Shown here in pieces: positions 1 through 11,399 of a DNA stretch of 64,000 nucleotides; the first letter of the stretch is position 1, and each line of letters starts with the position of its first letter. Source of the DNA: Trametopsis cervina. Taxonomy: Eukaryota; Basidiomycota; Agaricomycetes; Polyporales; Irpicaceae. The notes under the pieces were generated by a model, which worked only from the letters and a program-made list of their open reading frames with translations, did no database searches and was not told where the DNA came from. A program made the position numbers and the translations under genes. Location of the stretch: NCBI GenBank assembly GCA_022385755.1, contig MU278348.1:779035-843034 (forward strand). The letters are read 5' to 3'.

Positions 1-963
1 TCTACGACCCAACCAACGGCTCCTGCCCGCCTTTCCTAAACTCCTGTTCTTCCACAACGGGTTGCTAACTTTCCCGATGGTAGCGACACAATCCTGCAGG
101 ACTTTCCGCACTTCGCCGCTCTGCAGACGCACATGCGAATATTTGCCTGCCTCGTCGTGTGCCAGGAGGGTGGCAAAAGTGCCAGCAGACCGCACGAGTA
201 GACAACGAGCGTCGGGCCTGAGATTGATACTATGCACGATAGTCCCAGTCGGAATGAGACGCAATGGGAGTACATTGCCAATCTTGAGAGTTTCTGTGCG
301 AAGAACACCCAAAGAGAGTGTTGCGCCCATCAGCTCGGTGTCGCCCTTCTCCAACGCTTTGCCACGGAAAGACTTCGAGTCGACGAAGCCTGGGACTCGC
401 CCTTCGGGAATACCGGTTCTGAAGCTTTCTACAACGTCTCCCGCACGTAGACCCTCCGGAGCAAGGATGTAGCTCCAGAGCTTTGTACCAACGGCATTGG
501 GGTCACGGCTTCGCAGCAATGCAATATGCGCGGAGCGTCCCGGGTCGTACTCGATACGTATGACGTCCTGAGGACCTGGCTGAATGCGCATGAAGTCGAC
601 AATGCGGATACGTCGTTTATGACCTCCACCACGGTGTCGAATGGTGATGCGTCCATGGTTGTTACGACCACCATTCTTTCGAAGCGCAGCGGTGAGTTGA
701 CGGATAGGTCCACCACGGTACAAATGTAAGGAGAGGGGCATTTTTAGATGTCGAATACCGGGTGTTATGGGTTTGTAGGTCTTGAACCGCGCATCCATTT
801 GCTTGAAGGCATTGCTGACTTCTGTGGGCTTGTGCGACGTGAGATTGTCGGTGGCGAGAGTTCTCGTGATACCCTGCCGGAGCAGAGAGGATGTCAAGGT
901 GAATGAAGAAGTAGGCAGTGCACCTGAGCGAAGCAGACTAGCTCCGCATCTCGCTGCAAACAT
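1..963 (-). CDS. RML2: Mitochondrial large-subunit ribosomal protein uL2m (RML2), C-terminus beyond window
   Basis: One uninterrupted frame runs from an ATG at 963-961 to the window edge (321 codons, no intron, no stop), so the C-terminus is missing. The first ~50 residues are rich in Arg, Ser, Thr and Leu with no acidic cluster (MFAARCGASLLRSGALPT), as expected for a mitochondrial targeting peptide. The body carries the uL2 RNA-binding signature: GRNNHGRITIRHRGGGHKRR at about residues 100-120, then IEYDPGR, IALLRSRD and a KYSHVRLQSGEVRK block near the end. uL2 helps form the peptidyl-transferase centre of the large subunit. The conserved C-terminal Gly/His loop lies past the edge. The gene starts 144 bp from RVB2 and is transcribed away from it, so the two probably share a promoter. 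The family assignment is firm; mitochondrial location is inferred from the N-terminus. Confidence 0.93.
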   Translation of the reverse strand, partial: MFAARCGASLLRSGALPTSSFTLTSSLLRQGITRTLATDNLTSHKPTEVSNAFKQMDARFKTYKPITPGIRHLKMPLSLHLYRGGPIRQLTAALRKNGGRNNHGRITIRHRGGGHKRRIRIVDFMRIQPGPQDVIRIEYDPGRSAHIALLRSRDPNAVGTKLWSYILAPEGLRAGDVVESFRTGIPEGRVPGFVDSKSFRGKALEKGDTELMGATLSLGVLRTETLKIGNVLPLRLIPTGTIVHSINLRPDARCLLVRSAGTFATLLAHDEAGKYSHVRLQSGEVRKVLQDCVATIGKVSNPLWKNRSLGKAGRSRWLGRR

Positions 964-1107
964 GAGAGCTGATTGTGCTCTCACCGTCGATGCAGCTGGC
1001 AGGGAGCGCGAAGTTGCGGTCACGCACACAAGCGCGTTCGACAAAATGAGACAGGCAAGCGTTTGTTTGGACAAACAAACAAACGCGCCTCTGTCTCTCT
1101 TGCAATC
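964..1107. promoter_or_regulatory. Shared divergent promoter of RML2 and RVB2 with a perfect inverted repeat
   Basis: Only 144 bp separate the two start codons. At 1059-1086 lies a perfect 11-bp inverted repeat, GCGTTTGTTTG ... CAAACAAACGC, with a 6-nt centre; a second register (1061-1080) also pairs perfectly over 9 bp. The GTTTGTTTG core resembles forkhead-type sites, but no factor is assigned. No clear TATA box is present. The palindrome lies 22 bp before the RVB2 ATG, so it could also fold in the 5' leader of RVB2 mRNA. Confidence 0.6.
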
Positions 1108-2890
<1,783 letters not shown>

Positions 2891-3197
2891 GTCGGTAAGT
2901 TCACGTAATAGCCCGTTGAGTTCGATAGTTCATCTGTGCGTGACTATACATTCTCTTCTATCGCCATACGGCAGTGCTGATAACGAGCCCAGGTGTTATT
3001 CTTGTCATCTGCTGTTTTGCAATATCACATTGTTGTCCTATGAGTGGCAGACGTTCAGCGGGGGTTTCTTGTATTCTACCTATCAAACACCGACATTTAC
3101 CTGGCTTCGTCTTCGACGATCGCACATGTGCCCGGGCGGTCTGGATCAAGCTAGCATATGGAAACATTCATCTCTAACAAAGAACACGCGTCAGGAA

Positions 3198-4923
3198 ATG
3201 TGTAGCATCGCTCGGCGGCCGCACATAATACCGAACCCATATCAACAACATCCCGCCGCGGCGCTCAATGCGCTAGTATGAATAGTGGGGCAGCCCATTT
3301 TTTCTTCCGTAGGAGCTCGTTTGTTTTGCTCCAGCGATTCGCCTAACATACAGTCCATAGAAGCCAGGAACCGGAGGATGTTATCCAGCGGTATAATTGG
3401 AGTGGTGTGTCATCATCAAGTCCGATGTTGCTTGTGAAGCCGTCCAATTCGTCGACGGCCGAGCAGCATTTCGATCAGGAGTTCAACGTCGCCCATATGC
3501 CGGGCATAGAGGTGCAGGGGGATGGTCACTCGAGTATGATCATACACCTGAAGTTGGCTTATATCTCTCACACCTGCAGATCGTATCTTTCCGCGTCACC
3601 GGGTAGCGACCATGGGAACAGCACCCTTTTGCCAGTCTTGGTAATCGGGAAAGGCATTCCGCTGTGCTGGTCGATACTGCGAGGGAATATCTGCCTGCAT
3701 ACGGCCCCAACTTGGTTTCCGCTGCATGGGTATCCGCCCGACGTTCGTGTCCATGGGTCGCATGTCTTCAATCCCTTGAACAGGTTTTTCCGTCTGTCAT
3801 TGGCAAGGTTAAACATCGCAGATAGACCTAGTCGATTCATATTCGTGCTGTGCTCTGCGAGCGAGGGCATTACTCCGAACCCCGGCAAACAGTGCTTCGC
3901 CATGCGTGGCATATGGTCAGCACGACAGCCGTCCGTCCGGCGGTTTGTTGCAGTTAGTGAGTTCGACTTCTTTGAACTCTCTATACTTGCATGGCGCTTG
4001 TACACTGCCCTCTTGACCATAGGCGAAGGACAACACGTATCCCGGTTTCATCTTGTCCGTTGGAGTATGATGGGATTGAGAGCACCCGTTGGGCATTGTC
4101 ATGGCCCGGCCCGCGCCACTCTGGTTCTGGTATATTATGGGGCAATTTATCCGTTGCTCATCCCCCAAGTTCCGCCAACACACCGAGTCTCAACCAGATT
4201 ATCCGAACGCAGGGCTACTGAACATGGTGAGCTGTGCTGCACTGCTGTACCAACGCTCAGAGAAGTAACGTACGGCAGACCAACGCACACAAGGACCAAC
4301 TTCGATCACTCAAGGGCGTAGTGAACTCGAAGCTCAATTCGACCCTCAGAACCGTATGTTGTTTTCAATGTCCTCCGTTGTACATACAGTTGACGAAGGA
4401 TCTTCCTATCTAGCGACGCCCGATGCAATTCACTAACGACGCTATGATCATACCGTCTACCCCGCAATCTGAATGTAGCACATTGGTATGCCGTCACTCT
4501 CACATTGTAGCCCCTTGCTAACATTCTTCTACAATAGGTCGATTTTCCCGTTGATTATGCTACTGACGATCTGCAATACGGCGACCCTCAGGTACGTTAG
4601 ATCCTCGCGAGTTTCCTGTGGCGTTATCTAAAAGCGACCTCGAAGTCTGACGATACAGATACATATCTTCTGGATGCACATAATTCTGCTTGGAGTCGTC
4701 CCAGAAAGAACCAAGCTCCGAGCCGAGCCGTCTCCAGTCACCCCACAAAGCATCAACAGCATCACGGGAGCGCCCAGGTACGTTTCATTGAAGCGTTCGT
4801 TCTCCACTACGTCTCACAGGATCCTCACAGATGCTGGATGCTGATGACAGAGCTTGGGGCAGCGCAAGGCACGCGCAAACGTCCCTCCCGACTCGTATTC
4901 TGCACGCTCTGGCGGGACAGTGA
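3198..4923 (+). CDS. Unrecognised multi-exon protein (tentative 12-exon model)
   Basis: Many short open segments with good splice signals join in phase: 3198-3275, 3368-3511, 3580-3602, 3636-3729, 3822-3956, 4023-4064, 4170-4226, 4279-4353, 4414-4485, 4538-4591, 4646-4777, 4831-4923, giving about 332 aa and ending at TGA 4921-4923. The 3' half (DFPVDYATDDLQYGDPQ, DDTDTYLLDAHNSAWSRP, a TKHQQHHGSAQ His/Gln patch) is the best supported. Weak points are the first three exons, one 33-nt intron (3603-3635) and two acceptors not preceded by a pyrimidine tract. No domain is recognised. It starts 307 bp after RVB2 and ends 148 bp from the convergent RS-rich gene. The 2891-3197 spacer holds no recognisable gene. 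Confidence 0.42.
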
Positions 4924-5071
4924 ACTCGGCCTTCGCTGTATCGTTATGTCTCTAACATGCATATATTTATGCATTATGTATTGTGCACTACTCATCCATT
5001 TGGACACATAATTGAATTAATTGACGTGAGAAGCATCGTCATACTTGAGTAGATGAAACCAACTCAAACTT

Positions 5072-5922
5072 TTACCCGAACTTCTCCTTAGCCATCTGCA
5101 TAAACATATCCATCGTCGCCTTGTCCTTCTGCCGTATAGCGTCAGCGCGGTTTCGCGCAGTCGCGTCTCGGTCATCCTTTGCTCCAAACTTCTTCTCATC
5201 CATTCGCTTTCGCGCAGCATCTCGCCGTGCGATGCTGTACACGTGTAGACATTTTGAGTAACTGAGCGATAACTAGTGCCATAAGCCAAGAGAGTTACGT
5301 ACCGTTCCTGGAAACTATCTCCACCTCCCATTAGTGTAGAATCATCTGCCTCGAAGCCGTCATCCCCTTTCTCCCTAAATGACCTGTCCGCCTCTCGCCT
5401 TGCCCGTTTCTTTTCCAACATTCCCTCCCGCCCAACCTCCTTCGGCCCGACCATCTCCTCGAGTTTGTCTTTGGCGTCGAGCTTGTCGCGCTTTCTTTTG
5501 CGATCTCTTTCAGACAGATGCGACGACTCTGCATCTTCACGCGCCATAATCAGGTCGGATTGGCTTGGCAGCGTGGGGCCTTGTAGACGGCCGCTGCCGC
5601 TTGCGGATGGTCCCACATTGGAGCGAGCGTAGGTCGCAGCACCGACCTCCGCACGCGCAGCTCGGACAGCTTCGGCATCGGCCCTAGAAGCCTTCGAAGC
5701 AAACGACCATTTGTACCCGGTCTGGCTGCTGGCTGCTTGGGGTTCCACGCCATAATATAATGATTCTATAAAGCGTAATTAGCAATGGGGACATGACGAA
5801 GTATGAGTTACGCACTTGCGAGCTTCCCTCTATTCCAAGCCTAGAAAGACATATAAATTTAAGAAGTGATAAGAACGGGGTGAAGGGACAGAGCGCGTAC
5901 CTTCACAAACTTGCGGAAGTAT
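5072..5922 (-). CDS. RS-rich conserved protein, exons 3-6 (C-terminal part of a split gene)
   Basis: Four exons (5922-5901, 5840-5816, 5765-5303, 5234-5072) encode the C-terminal ~224 residues: YFRKFVKAWNRGKL, LYYGVEP, a YKWSFASK segment, a charged stretch rich in Lys, Arg and Glu (SERDRKRKRDKLDAK) and an ending in MQMAKEKFG. There is no usable ATG in frame at the 5' end: upstream of 5922 the frame runs into a stop (TAA) about 50 nt further on. The first base of this part completes an Arg codon left open by the exon ending at 18955. The conserved block continues straight on from the N-terminal part at 19.2-18.9 kb, giving a 296-aa protein. The motif set (RS dipeptides, then a WL...YL.EL...YFRKFV.AWN block) suggests a nuclear RNA-processing protein; function is not established here. 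Confidence 0.82.
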
Positions 5923-5958
5923 CTGCTTAATATCTCAGCAACTACAGCAAGATGTTAT

Positions 5959-5984
5959 GACATGACTCATGTCACAAATTTGTG
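5959..5984. repeat. Two overlapping perfect palindromes at the left end of the inserted block
   Basis: GACATGACTCATGTC (5959-5973, 7-bp arms, one centre base) runs into CACAAATTTGTG (5973-5984). They sit 37 bp upstream of the exon-3 acceptor of the RS-rich gene and directly before the first TCTAGA-rich unit. Such a tight pair may mark a junction or a protein-binding site; no factor is assigned. Confidence 0.55.
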
Positions 5985-5986
5985 AA

Positions 5987-6695
5987 GCGCCTCTAGACGC
6001 CTCTAGAGATCAAGAGAGGGTTATAGACGCCCAAGCAGTATAGAGCATATCGAGACGTCAGCGGTGTTGTCTAGAGAGCACAGCTATCTCTCGACACCTG
6101 ATAAGCCCTTGGGCGACTGGCTAGCGCTTCTGGCGAGCCGGTGTCTCCCGCGAGGCCTAATGGGGGCTCTCCGGGCATGCTTCTATCTCACGATAGTGGT
6201 CTCATCTCGAGATAGCCTCTAGATGTGACCCGGTGGCTCCCGCAAGACTGCGGGACATCGGGATAGGGTTTGAATCCTCACGAGCCAGCCTCCATAGTAC
6301 CAACTAGTCCACTGGTTTCTTACTGAGTACTATTATCACTACTAAGTATTAATTGTTATTTGATTGCTTCATCACATGTTACAATCACCCGCACTTACAA
6401 CTTCTTATTACTATTTGTAGTTACTTAATGCTATGACTATTGAGTATCAACCATACCCTTACAACTTGTTCTATTCTATTATTTGTATTGTACCATACAA
6501 TTGTACGTTTAAGTTACTGATACACTAGCAACTAGTCTTTCATTAAACTTCGCCCACGTCCAGGATTGAACTTGCGGCCTCGCGCGAGCGAAGCGCCTAC
6601 CTAGAGAGTCTCTACCTCACAAAACCGCTATGCTATCACACCTTGACTACAACTAATGTATCTTAAATTTATGCCGCATATCGAGCGCCTCTAGA
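5987..6695. repeat. TCTAGA-rich repeat element with 11-bp direct repeats at its ends
   Basis: The 11-mer GCGCCTCTAGA occurs at 5987-5997 and again at 6685-6695; GCATATCGAG occurs at 6045-6054 and 6676-6685. TCTAGA is present at 5992, 6002, 6070, 6218 and 6690, far above chance for 700 bp. The centre (about 6330-6540) is AT-rich and has no ORF. No transposase is encoded. The arrangement suggests a short non-autonomous element or a nested repeat. A related stretch lies at 18.71-18.84 kb, the other end of the inserted block. Confidence 0.55.
6545..6650 (-). other. tRNA-like / SINE-like Pol III promoter module
   Basis: On the minus strand TAGCATAGCGG matches a tRNA A box and, about 60 nt downstream, GTTCAATCC matches a B box. 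The sequence does not fold into a good cloverleaf: the T stem has several mismatches and the variable part is too long. A similar B-box word, GGTTTGAATCC, with a 6/7-bp acceptor-like stem, lies on the plus strand at about 6230-6290 without a full tRNA around it. These look like decayed tRNA-derived SINE pieces rather than working tRNA genes. Confidence 0.35.
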
Positions 6696-6819
6696 GCCGC
6701 ACTTATAACACCCAAATTCATTAGACCCAACCGTAGTGTAAGGAAGCCAGGTGCGCAAATTGTATTCAGAGGGCTTGGATACATGGTACAAACTCGTGAA
6801 AGACCCAGGTGTGCTGCCA

Positions 6820-8564
6820 TCATGCTTTACTCTTTTTCCCACCCTTTCCCGTCTGTCGAGTAGTGCGTCGAGGCTGACCACCGGTGGGAGGCTTTGCGGG
6901 CATGTCCTTCTCGAGAACAATGTCATCCGTGGGACTCCGCGTGGAGGTAGGCTCTGGCGGCATACTACTGGTCAGTTCTGAAGTGCGCGCTGCTACCTCT
7001 GCGGATGTGGAAGTCTGTTGGCTACCAGAAGCGGAGGCAGATGGCAGCGACACATATGATAAGAAACCAGATGCCGCGGTAGCAGCACTGTCCCTTGAGG
7101 CATGGGCTTCGGATGCTGACTGCGATTGAGGGCCGGCGGAGTCAGAACCAGAAGTGGCAACGGTAACTTGACCAAATGTTGCCTCCAACTTCCGCATGTG
7201 TGCAGCAACTTCGTCGTCGTCATCATCGGTGGTTGCATTGGTCGCGCTTGATGCAGTTGTGTTCTGCTGATCGAAGAGCTGTGAATTGTACCATTTGATG
7301 AGATTGACCGTGCCAGGGTTGTACAAGCGCCACAGGAGATCCAGATATCTAATCAAAAGGATACTCGTTAGAAGCATATTTGGTTGACTGCGGGAGCTAT
7401 CCGTACGTGTCAAAGAATTGCTGATAGGGATACTGTACTATATTATTCCCATCAGACCTCGGAATGAAGACGTTATCGCCAGCGGTAATGTAAACCAGCT
7501 GTGTGCAGGTATATTTACATAGGCAGACAAGATAGGTACGGAGAAATAAGCACATACCACAGTTGCAGCCAGTGCGATCAAAGCCGGGGTTACGCTCGTG
7601 AGGCCCCACTTGTACGCTTTGGAGAGGCGGTTTGTTGCGGATTTTCCTTTAGGGGCGTTTTTACCGAAAATACCACATTGGATGATCTGCGAAAAGTGTT
7701 GAATGCCCGAGCATGAATGAGAGACAAGTACTCACGACAAGAATTCTTTTGCTCTTGAATAGCCAGGCGCCATCGTCGATATGATCCGGGGGAAAGAGCA
7801 CATCACAAAATGCTTTGTTCGGAGTTCGAGGCAAGAGGCGTTGCAGTTCAGCGCATGCTTTCCGATCGGCAGCAGAGTCGAGTGAGGTGTTTGGAAGGTT
7901 TAAGTCGGCGAAGATGTAGTGGACATTGCTTGTAGCTGCGTGAACAAACTTTGACCGATCCTGTGTGCCGTGCATAAACTATACAGTATTAGAAACCTTC
8001 TGTCAATGCAGACCGGTAATCCGTACTCACCCCTGCAAGTAAGTCTGCATGCGTTCCCAACAGCGCGACCAGTTCACTGTCTGGCGCAAAATAATCCCAG
8101 GCCTCGGCTTGATGAGCGAGAACAGGGTCAGCTGCTTGCGCGGCGTAGTCTTTCAAGTCGATGACAGGGCGTGTTGGAGTCAGAGCGCGGATCCAGTCAC
8201 GTTCGGCCCACGCATGGCATAACACGACATACTTGCGGCCGAGGTCAACCGCTCTCCAATATATTGGACGTTCCTTACTTGGGTCTGCATCCGTTTCGGC
8301 AGCTGTGGTCTGATTTGTAGTCTTACTTGTAGATTGATGCCTCGTACTAGTCTTGATCAAGAGTTGCTCCTTCTGATCGCGGATTGTTTCCTTGAGCCCT
8401 TCAATCTCCAGCTGGGCATCGCGGAGACTCTGTCAAGGTGTGAGATTAACAGAACACGGTACACACAGGATAACACGTACTTGGATGAGGGCAGCGATGC
8501 GCGCGCTCTCATTACTTTGCCTTGCGTGAAAATCTCCTCCGTCGGAACTGTCGCTATCATCCAT
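6820..8564 (-). CDS. Unrecognised 491-aa protein with coiled coil and acidic/basic tail
   Basis: Six exons in phase: 8564-8481, 8429-8031, 7978-7736, 7686-7558, 7498-7407, 7348-6820 (491 aa). The N-terminus is acidic (MDDSDSSDGGDF), then a likely coiled coil (IAALIQSLRDAQLEIEGLKE and following). The middle is a compact domain with Trp and Tyr landmarks (YWRAVDLGRKYVVLCHAWAE; CDVLFPPDHIDDGAWLFKSK; YKWGLTSVTPALIALAATV). The tail is low complexity: DDDDDE, Ser/Ala/Thr-rich, ending in a basic run (TGKGGKKSKA). No catalytic motif is seen. It resembles the expanded, functionally unassigned protein families of mushrooms, which is my inference. It lies in the accessory block and looks intact. Confidence 0.75.
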
Positions 8565-8756
8565 TAGCACAGGTGTTGAGAACGAAGTAAAAAACGGCGG
8601 AGATGCGAGGGCAACTGTACTTACCTGCCATATTCGCGGCCGCGATAAATAGGTGGGAGGAGAACAGCATGTGATAATGAACTGAAAAACGTGTTGGTCA
8701 GATGAGCATGCGCACTCTGCACACGAGCTGCGCGGCGACCTAAAGATTACTCACAT

Positions 8757-9353
8757 TTACGTGATATAAACGAACGGAGGGCATGCCTCCGCAAAGAAGA
8801 CTGACTCAGCTGCAAATAAATCGCATGGAATGAGTGCATTCTGATTAAAGAATGCTAAATACGCACTTGTGTTTGTTCGATTTGGATCCGTGATGAGAAA
8901 CCTGCGGATGAATATCATATGAACATGCATGCTGTACGGGAGACGTAGTATTACCGTCACTGCGAGGAGCTTGTTGACACTTACATGAATGCTTGAAACG
9001 TAACTTGCAGTGCGGTGTCAAGATGATGGTCCGAGTGGAATTTAGAAACAAAACAATCTGGTGGAGCATTGAGTGCTCGCTCCCTAGATTAGCAACATCA
9101 AGAGCCGGACGCTCCGCAGTAGTGCTGATGATTTGATCATAGATGTCTCACCTGAGGTCCGGAATTTACAGATGAGAACAATGCTTTCTTGGTGCGGTAG
9201 AACACGTACCCTAGATCCGTGAGGGACATAATGAGCTCGACCGCCTTGAGGTAAGCTGCCGGACTCTTGCGGCGGTAGAGACGAATACCGATCCAGAGGG
9301 ACTTGAGTGCCTTGTCGAATGATTCTATACCGAGGGGGCAGGGTACTTCGTAT
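8757..9353 (-). CDS. Exons of an unrecognised protein (parent gene uncertain)
   Basis: Four segments join in phase: 9353-9210, 9083-8985, 8901-8867, 8809-8757, ending with TAA at 8759-8757. They read ESFDKALKSLWIGIRLYRRK, LKAVELIMSLTDLG, ERALNAPPDCFVSKFHSDHH, FLITDPNRTNT and ESVFFAEACPPFVYIT. No start codon belongs clearly to this set. It can be joined in phase to the membrane exons upstream through a 94-bp intron, but a 57-bp intron there gives a better match to the sensor-type family and ends at a stop. It may be the tail of a rearranged gene. No domain is recognised. Confidence 0.4.
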
Positions 9354-10187
9354 CTACATATGACGCTCGGGCACGATGAGCGAACATGCTCTGCAGCAGT
9401 GTGAGTACAACAGCAGAGGTGTTACAAAAAAGGAAGGAAATACGCACAGGGCTATGAACGACACCGTCCCTACCAGAGCCGGAAAACGATCTGAGTTCAA
9501 CCCGAAGAGCGCAATCACAGGCAGCGCAGACGAGTAACTGCAACGCACCGAGCAGCGATCAGCCATGCCTACCCGCAGAAATCGCAGCGCAGCGCACTCA
9601 CTAGAACATCGCCAAAAAGTCCTTCGTCCCACAATCGAACCGTGCCGTCTCCTTCTTATAATACCCACACAGATACATCACCAACAACAAATACACCGCC
9701 CACATCCACGTCGACACCGTCAGCGTGACCTGGTACACGAGCCGGCGCCGCCGCGGGAAGTCGAAGAGGATCATGAAGAAGATCGCGAATGTGAAGGGCG
9801 GGGCGACGCCCCAGAAGAAGATCTTGTCGCAGAAGAGCGTCGGCTGCGGGATGAAGGCGACGGAGACTACCCAGTTCAGGATGTAGAACGCGGCGCACCA
9901 GATTGCGACTGGCTACACGCGGGCAGTGTGAGAATCAAATTAGATTTGTGTTGGAAAAATTGTGGAGGGGGAGGGGACGAACCTTGCGCAGATACCAGTT
10001 CTCAGACCTGTATCACTCCTCGGACGTCTCCTCGCTGAACCGGGGGTCGAAAAACGTGCGCACGGCAGGCCACATGCGCCAGCGCACCGCCGACACCACC
10101 CTCGTCACTGCAAAACTGCTGTGCTCCGACGCATTGTCTGTCTGAGTCTGCCCACCACCACCAACAGCGGCAATGGCGGGAGTCCAC
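9354..10187 (-). pseudogene. Broken N-terminal membrane region of a mushroom sensor-type protein
   Basis: Exons about 10187-9983, 9912-9602, 9537-9448 and 9390-9354 encode a series of hydrophobic helices with family-type landmarks: MWPAVRTFFDPRFSEE, ENWYLRKPVAIW, FYILNWVV, FAIFFMILFDFPRRRR, YLLLVMYLCGYYKKE, FDCGTKDFLAMF, ALFGLNSDRFPALVG, ACSLIVPERHM. From memory this matches the membrane part that precedes cyclase or histidine-kinase modules in multicopy basidiomycete proteins. An in-frame TGA (10015-10013) interrupts the first exon between SEE and YRSENW, and TAG (9356-9354) ends the frame after PERHM. No catalytic domain follows. Codons are strongly GC-ended, as in a once well-expressed gene. 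Decay is likely; sequencing error is possible. Confidence 0.55.
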
Positions 10188-10239
10188 ACAGGTCGCTGCG
10201 CCTTCTCTCCCTGCCCCTGCTTGGAGCTGTTAGTATTCT

Positions 10240-11039
10240 TCAGATCGTCGCCCCACTCGCGATCGACGACTCGACATTGATCCTGATTTGCTCTGCCATC
10301 TCGTTCCCGAGGATGTGGTTTAACCAGGCGTACGCCATATCACCACCTTCATGACCGAGTAGGTAAGCATCAAGTCCCGCACACGAGTCTACGGATAGCA
10401 TCCTCACCTGCAGTCACTCCAGAGCTAGTCCACAGGTTGCCGTCAACGACCCAGCGTGCCTTCGGGACCCATGTGATGCCCCGGTCGCTGTACGTATCCT
10501 GTGTGGAAACTGCCGTAATGAGCAAGACAGCACTGCCGTTGTGAGAAAGGAAACATCTTACAGGGATACGCTTGCCGTCTTGCCGTCAAAGGCCCCCGAG
10601 TGGGCAAGGATCTCCGCGCCCGTGCAGATCGAGAGGATGTACTTTGCGCCCGCATACTGCTTCTTCACAAAGTCATGAAGCGCCTGTGGGAGCTCTTCTG
10701 CTTGGGTGGCCCAACCTGGCGCGACGTCAGCTACCGCCCTCTGGCAACACTCGTGTCGCGTTACGCACCACCAGGGACCATGAGGACATCAAACTGCTTG
10801 TCCAAGGCGGCCGCATACGTCGTTGTCAGGATCAAGTGAGGACCAGAGGCTGCAACTACGGGTTCCATCGTCTCAGCGAGGAATGTAATCGTCAGGTTCA
10901 CGGCCGGTGGAGGCTGGAGCATCTCGTAGTGGATGGCGTCGCGCCAGAGCCTTGTCATCATCTCCAAGGGCACTTGGTAGTCGGTCGGGGTAACATTTTT
11001 GAAGAGGCAGAGAGCAACAGACCAAACGGGTGCGGTCAT
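10240..11039 (-). CDS. DJ-1/PfpI-family (class I glutamine amidotransferase-like) protein
   Basis: Four exons in phase: 11039-10769, 10715-10570, 10498-10408, 10346-10240; 204 aa. Landmarks in order: VALCLFKNVTPTDYQVPLEM (N-terminal strand and cofactor loop), DVLMVPGG, KYILSICTGAEILAHSGAFD with the nucleophile-elbow Cys, then ITWVPKARWVVDGNLWTSSG and a C-terminal helix. This fits the fungal ThiJ/PfpI branch, which includes isonitrile-hydratase-like and chaperone or detoxification proteins; the substrate cannot be told from sequence. The family's usual residues after the GKKAT motif (TNK.. region) are missing between exons 2 and 3, so either that splice is wrong or the protein has a small deletion. 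It lies in the accessory block and has no stop in frame. Confidence 0.85.
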
Positions 11040-11399
11040 TGTAAGCAGGTGTTGAGGAGTGTATGAGGGGAGTGGTCTGTGCTGGTTCGCGGTGGTAGTA
11101 GCTTGGTTGGTCGAGGGGAAGATGAAAACTGCGATGCGGAATCTGCTGCATCTTTATATCCCTCCATTCTCACCTTCTCTTGCAACCTGTGTCAAGTGGC
11201 GATGGCAGCTTACACGATCCGAAGAGCTGTCGTCAGCTGGGAGAAGCGCACGCTGAGGCATCGAAGGCGTAGCTTCGTGCACGTCCTTGGCAGCGGCGGT
11301 TGTAATATCGAAGACTGTACGACATCACTGGCCGTGCATCAGCCGCGCGCGTGAGACGTTTCTTGGGGATGTCGGGGGCTTAGACAAGGCTGTGTATGA

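Noticed and set aside
3407..4321. A 304-codon plus-strand frame
   Set aside because: It crosses several better splice signals and its product matches no protein type; the exon chain in other frames is more coherent.
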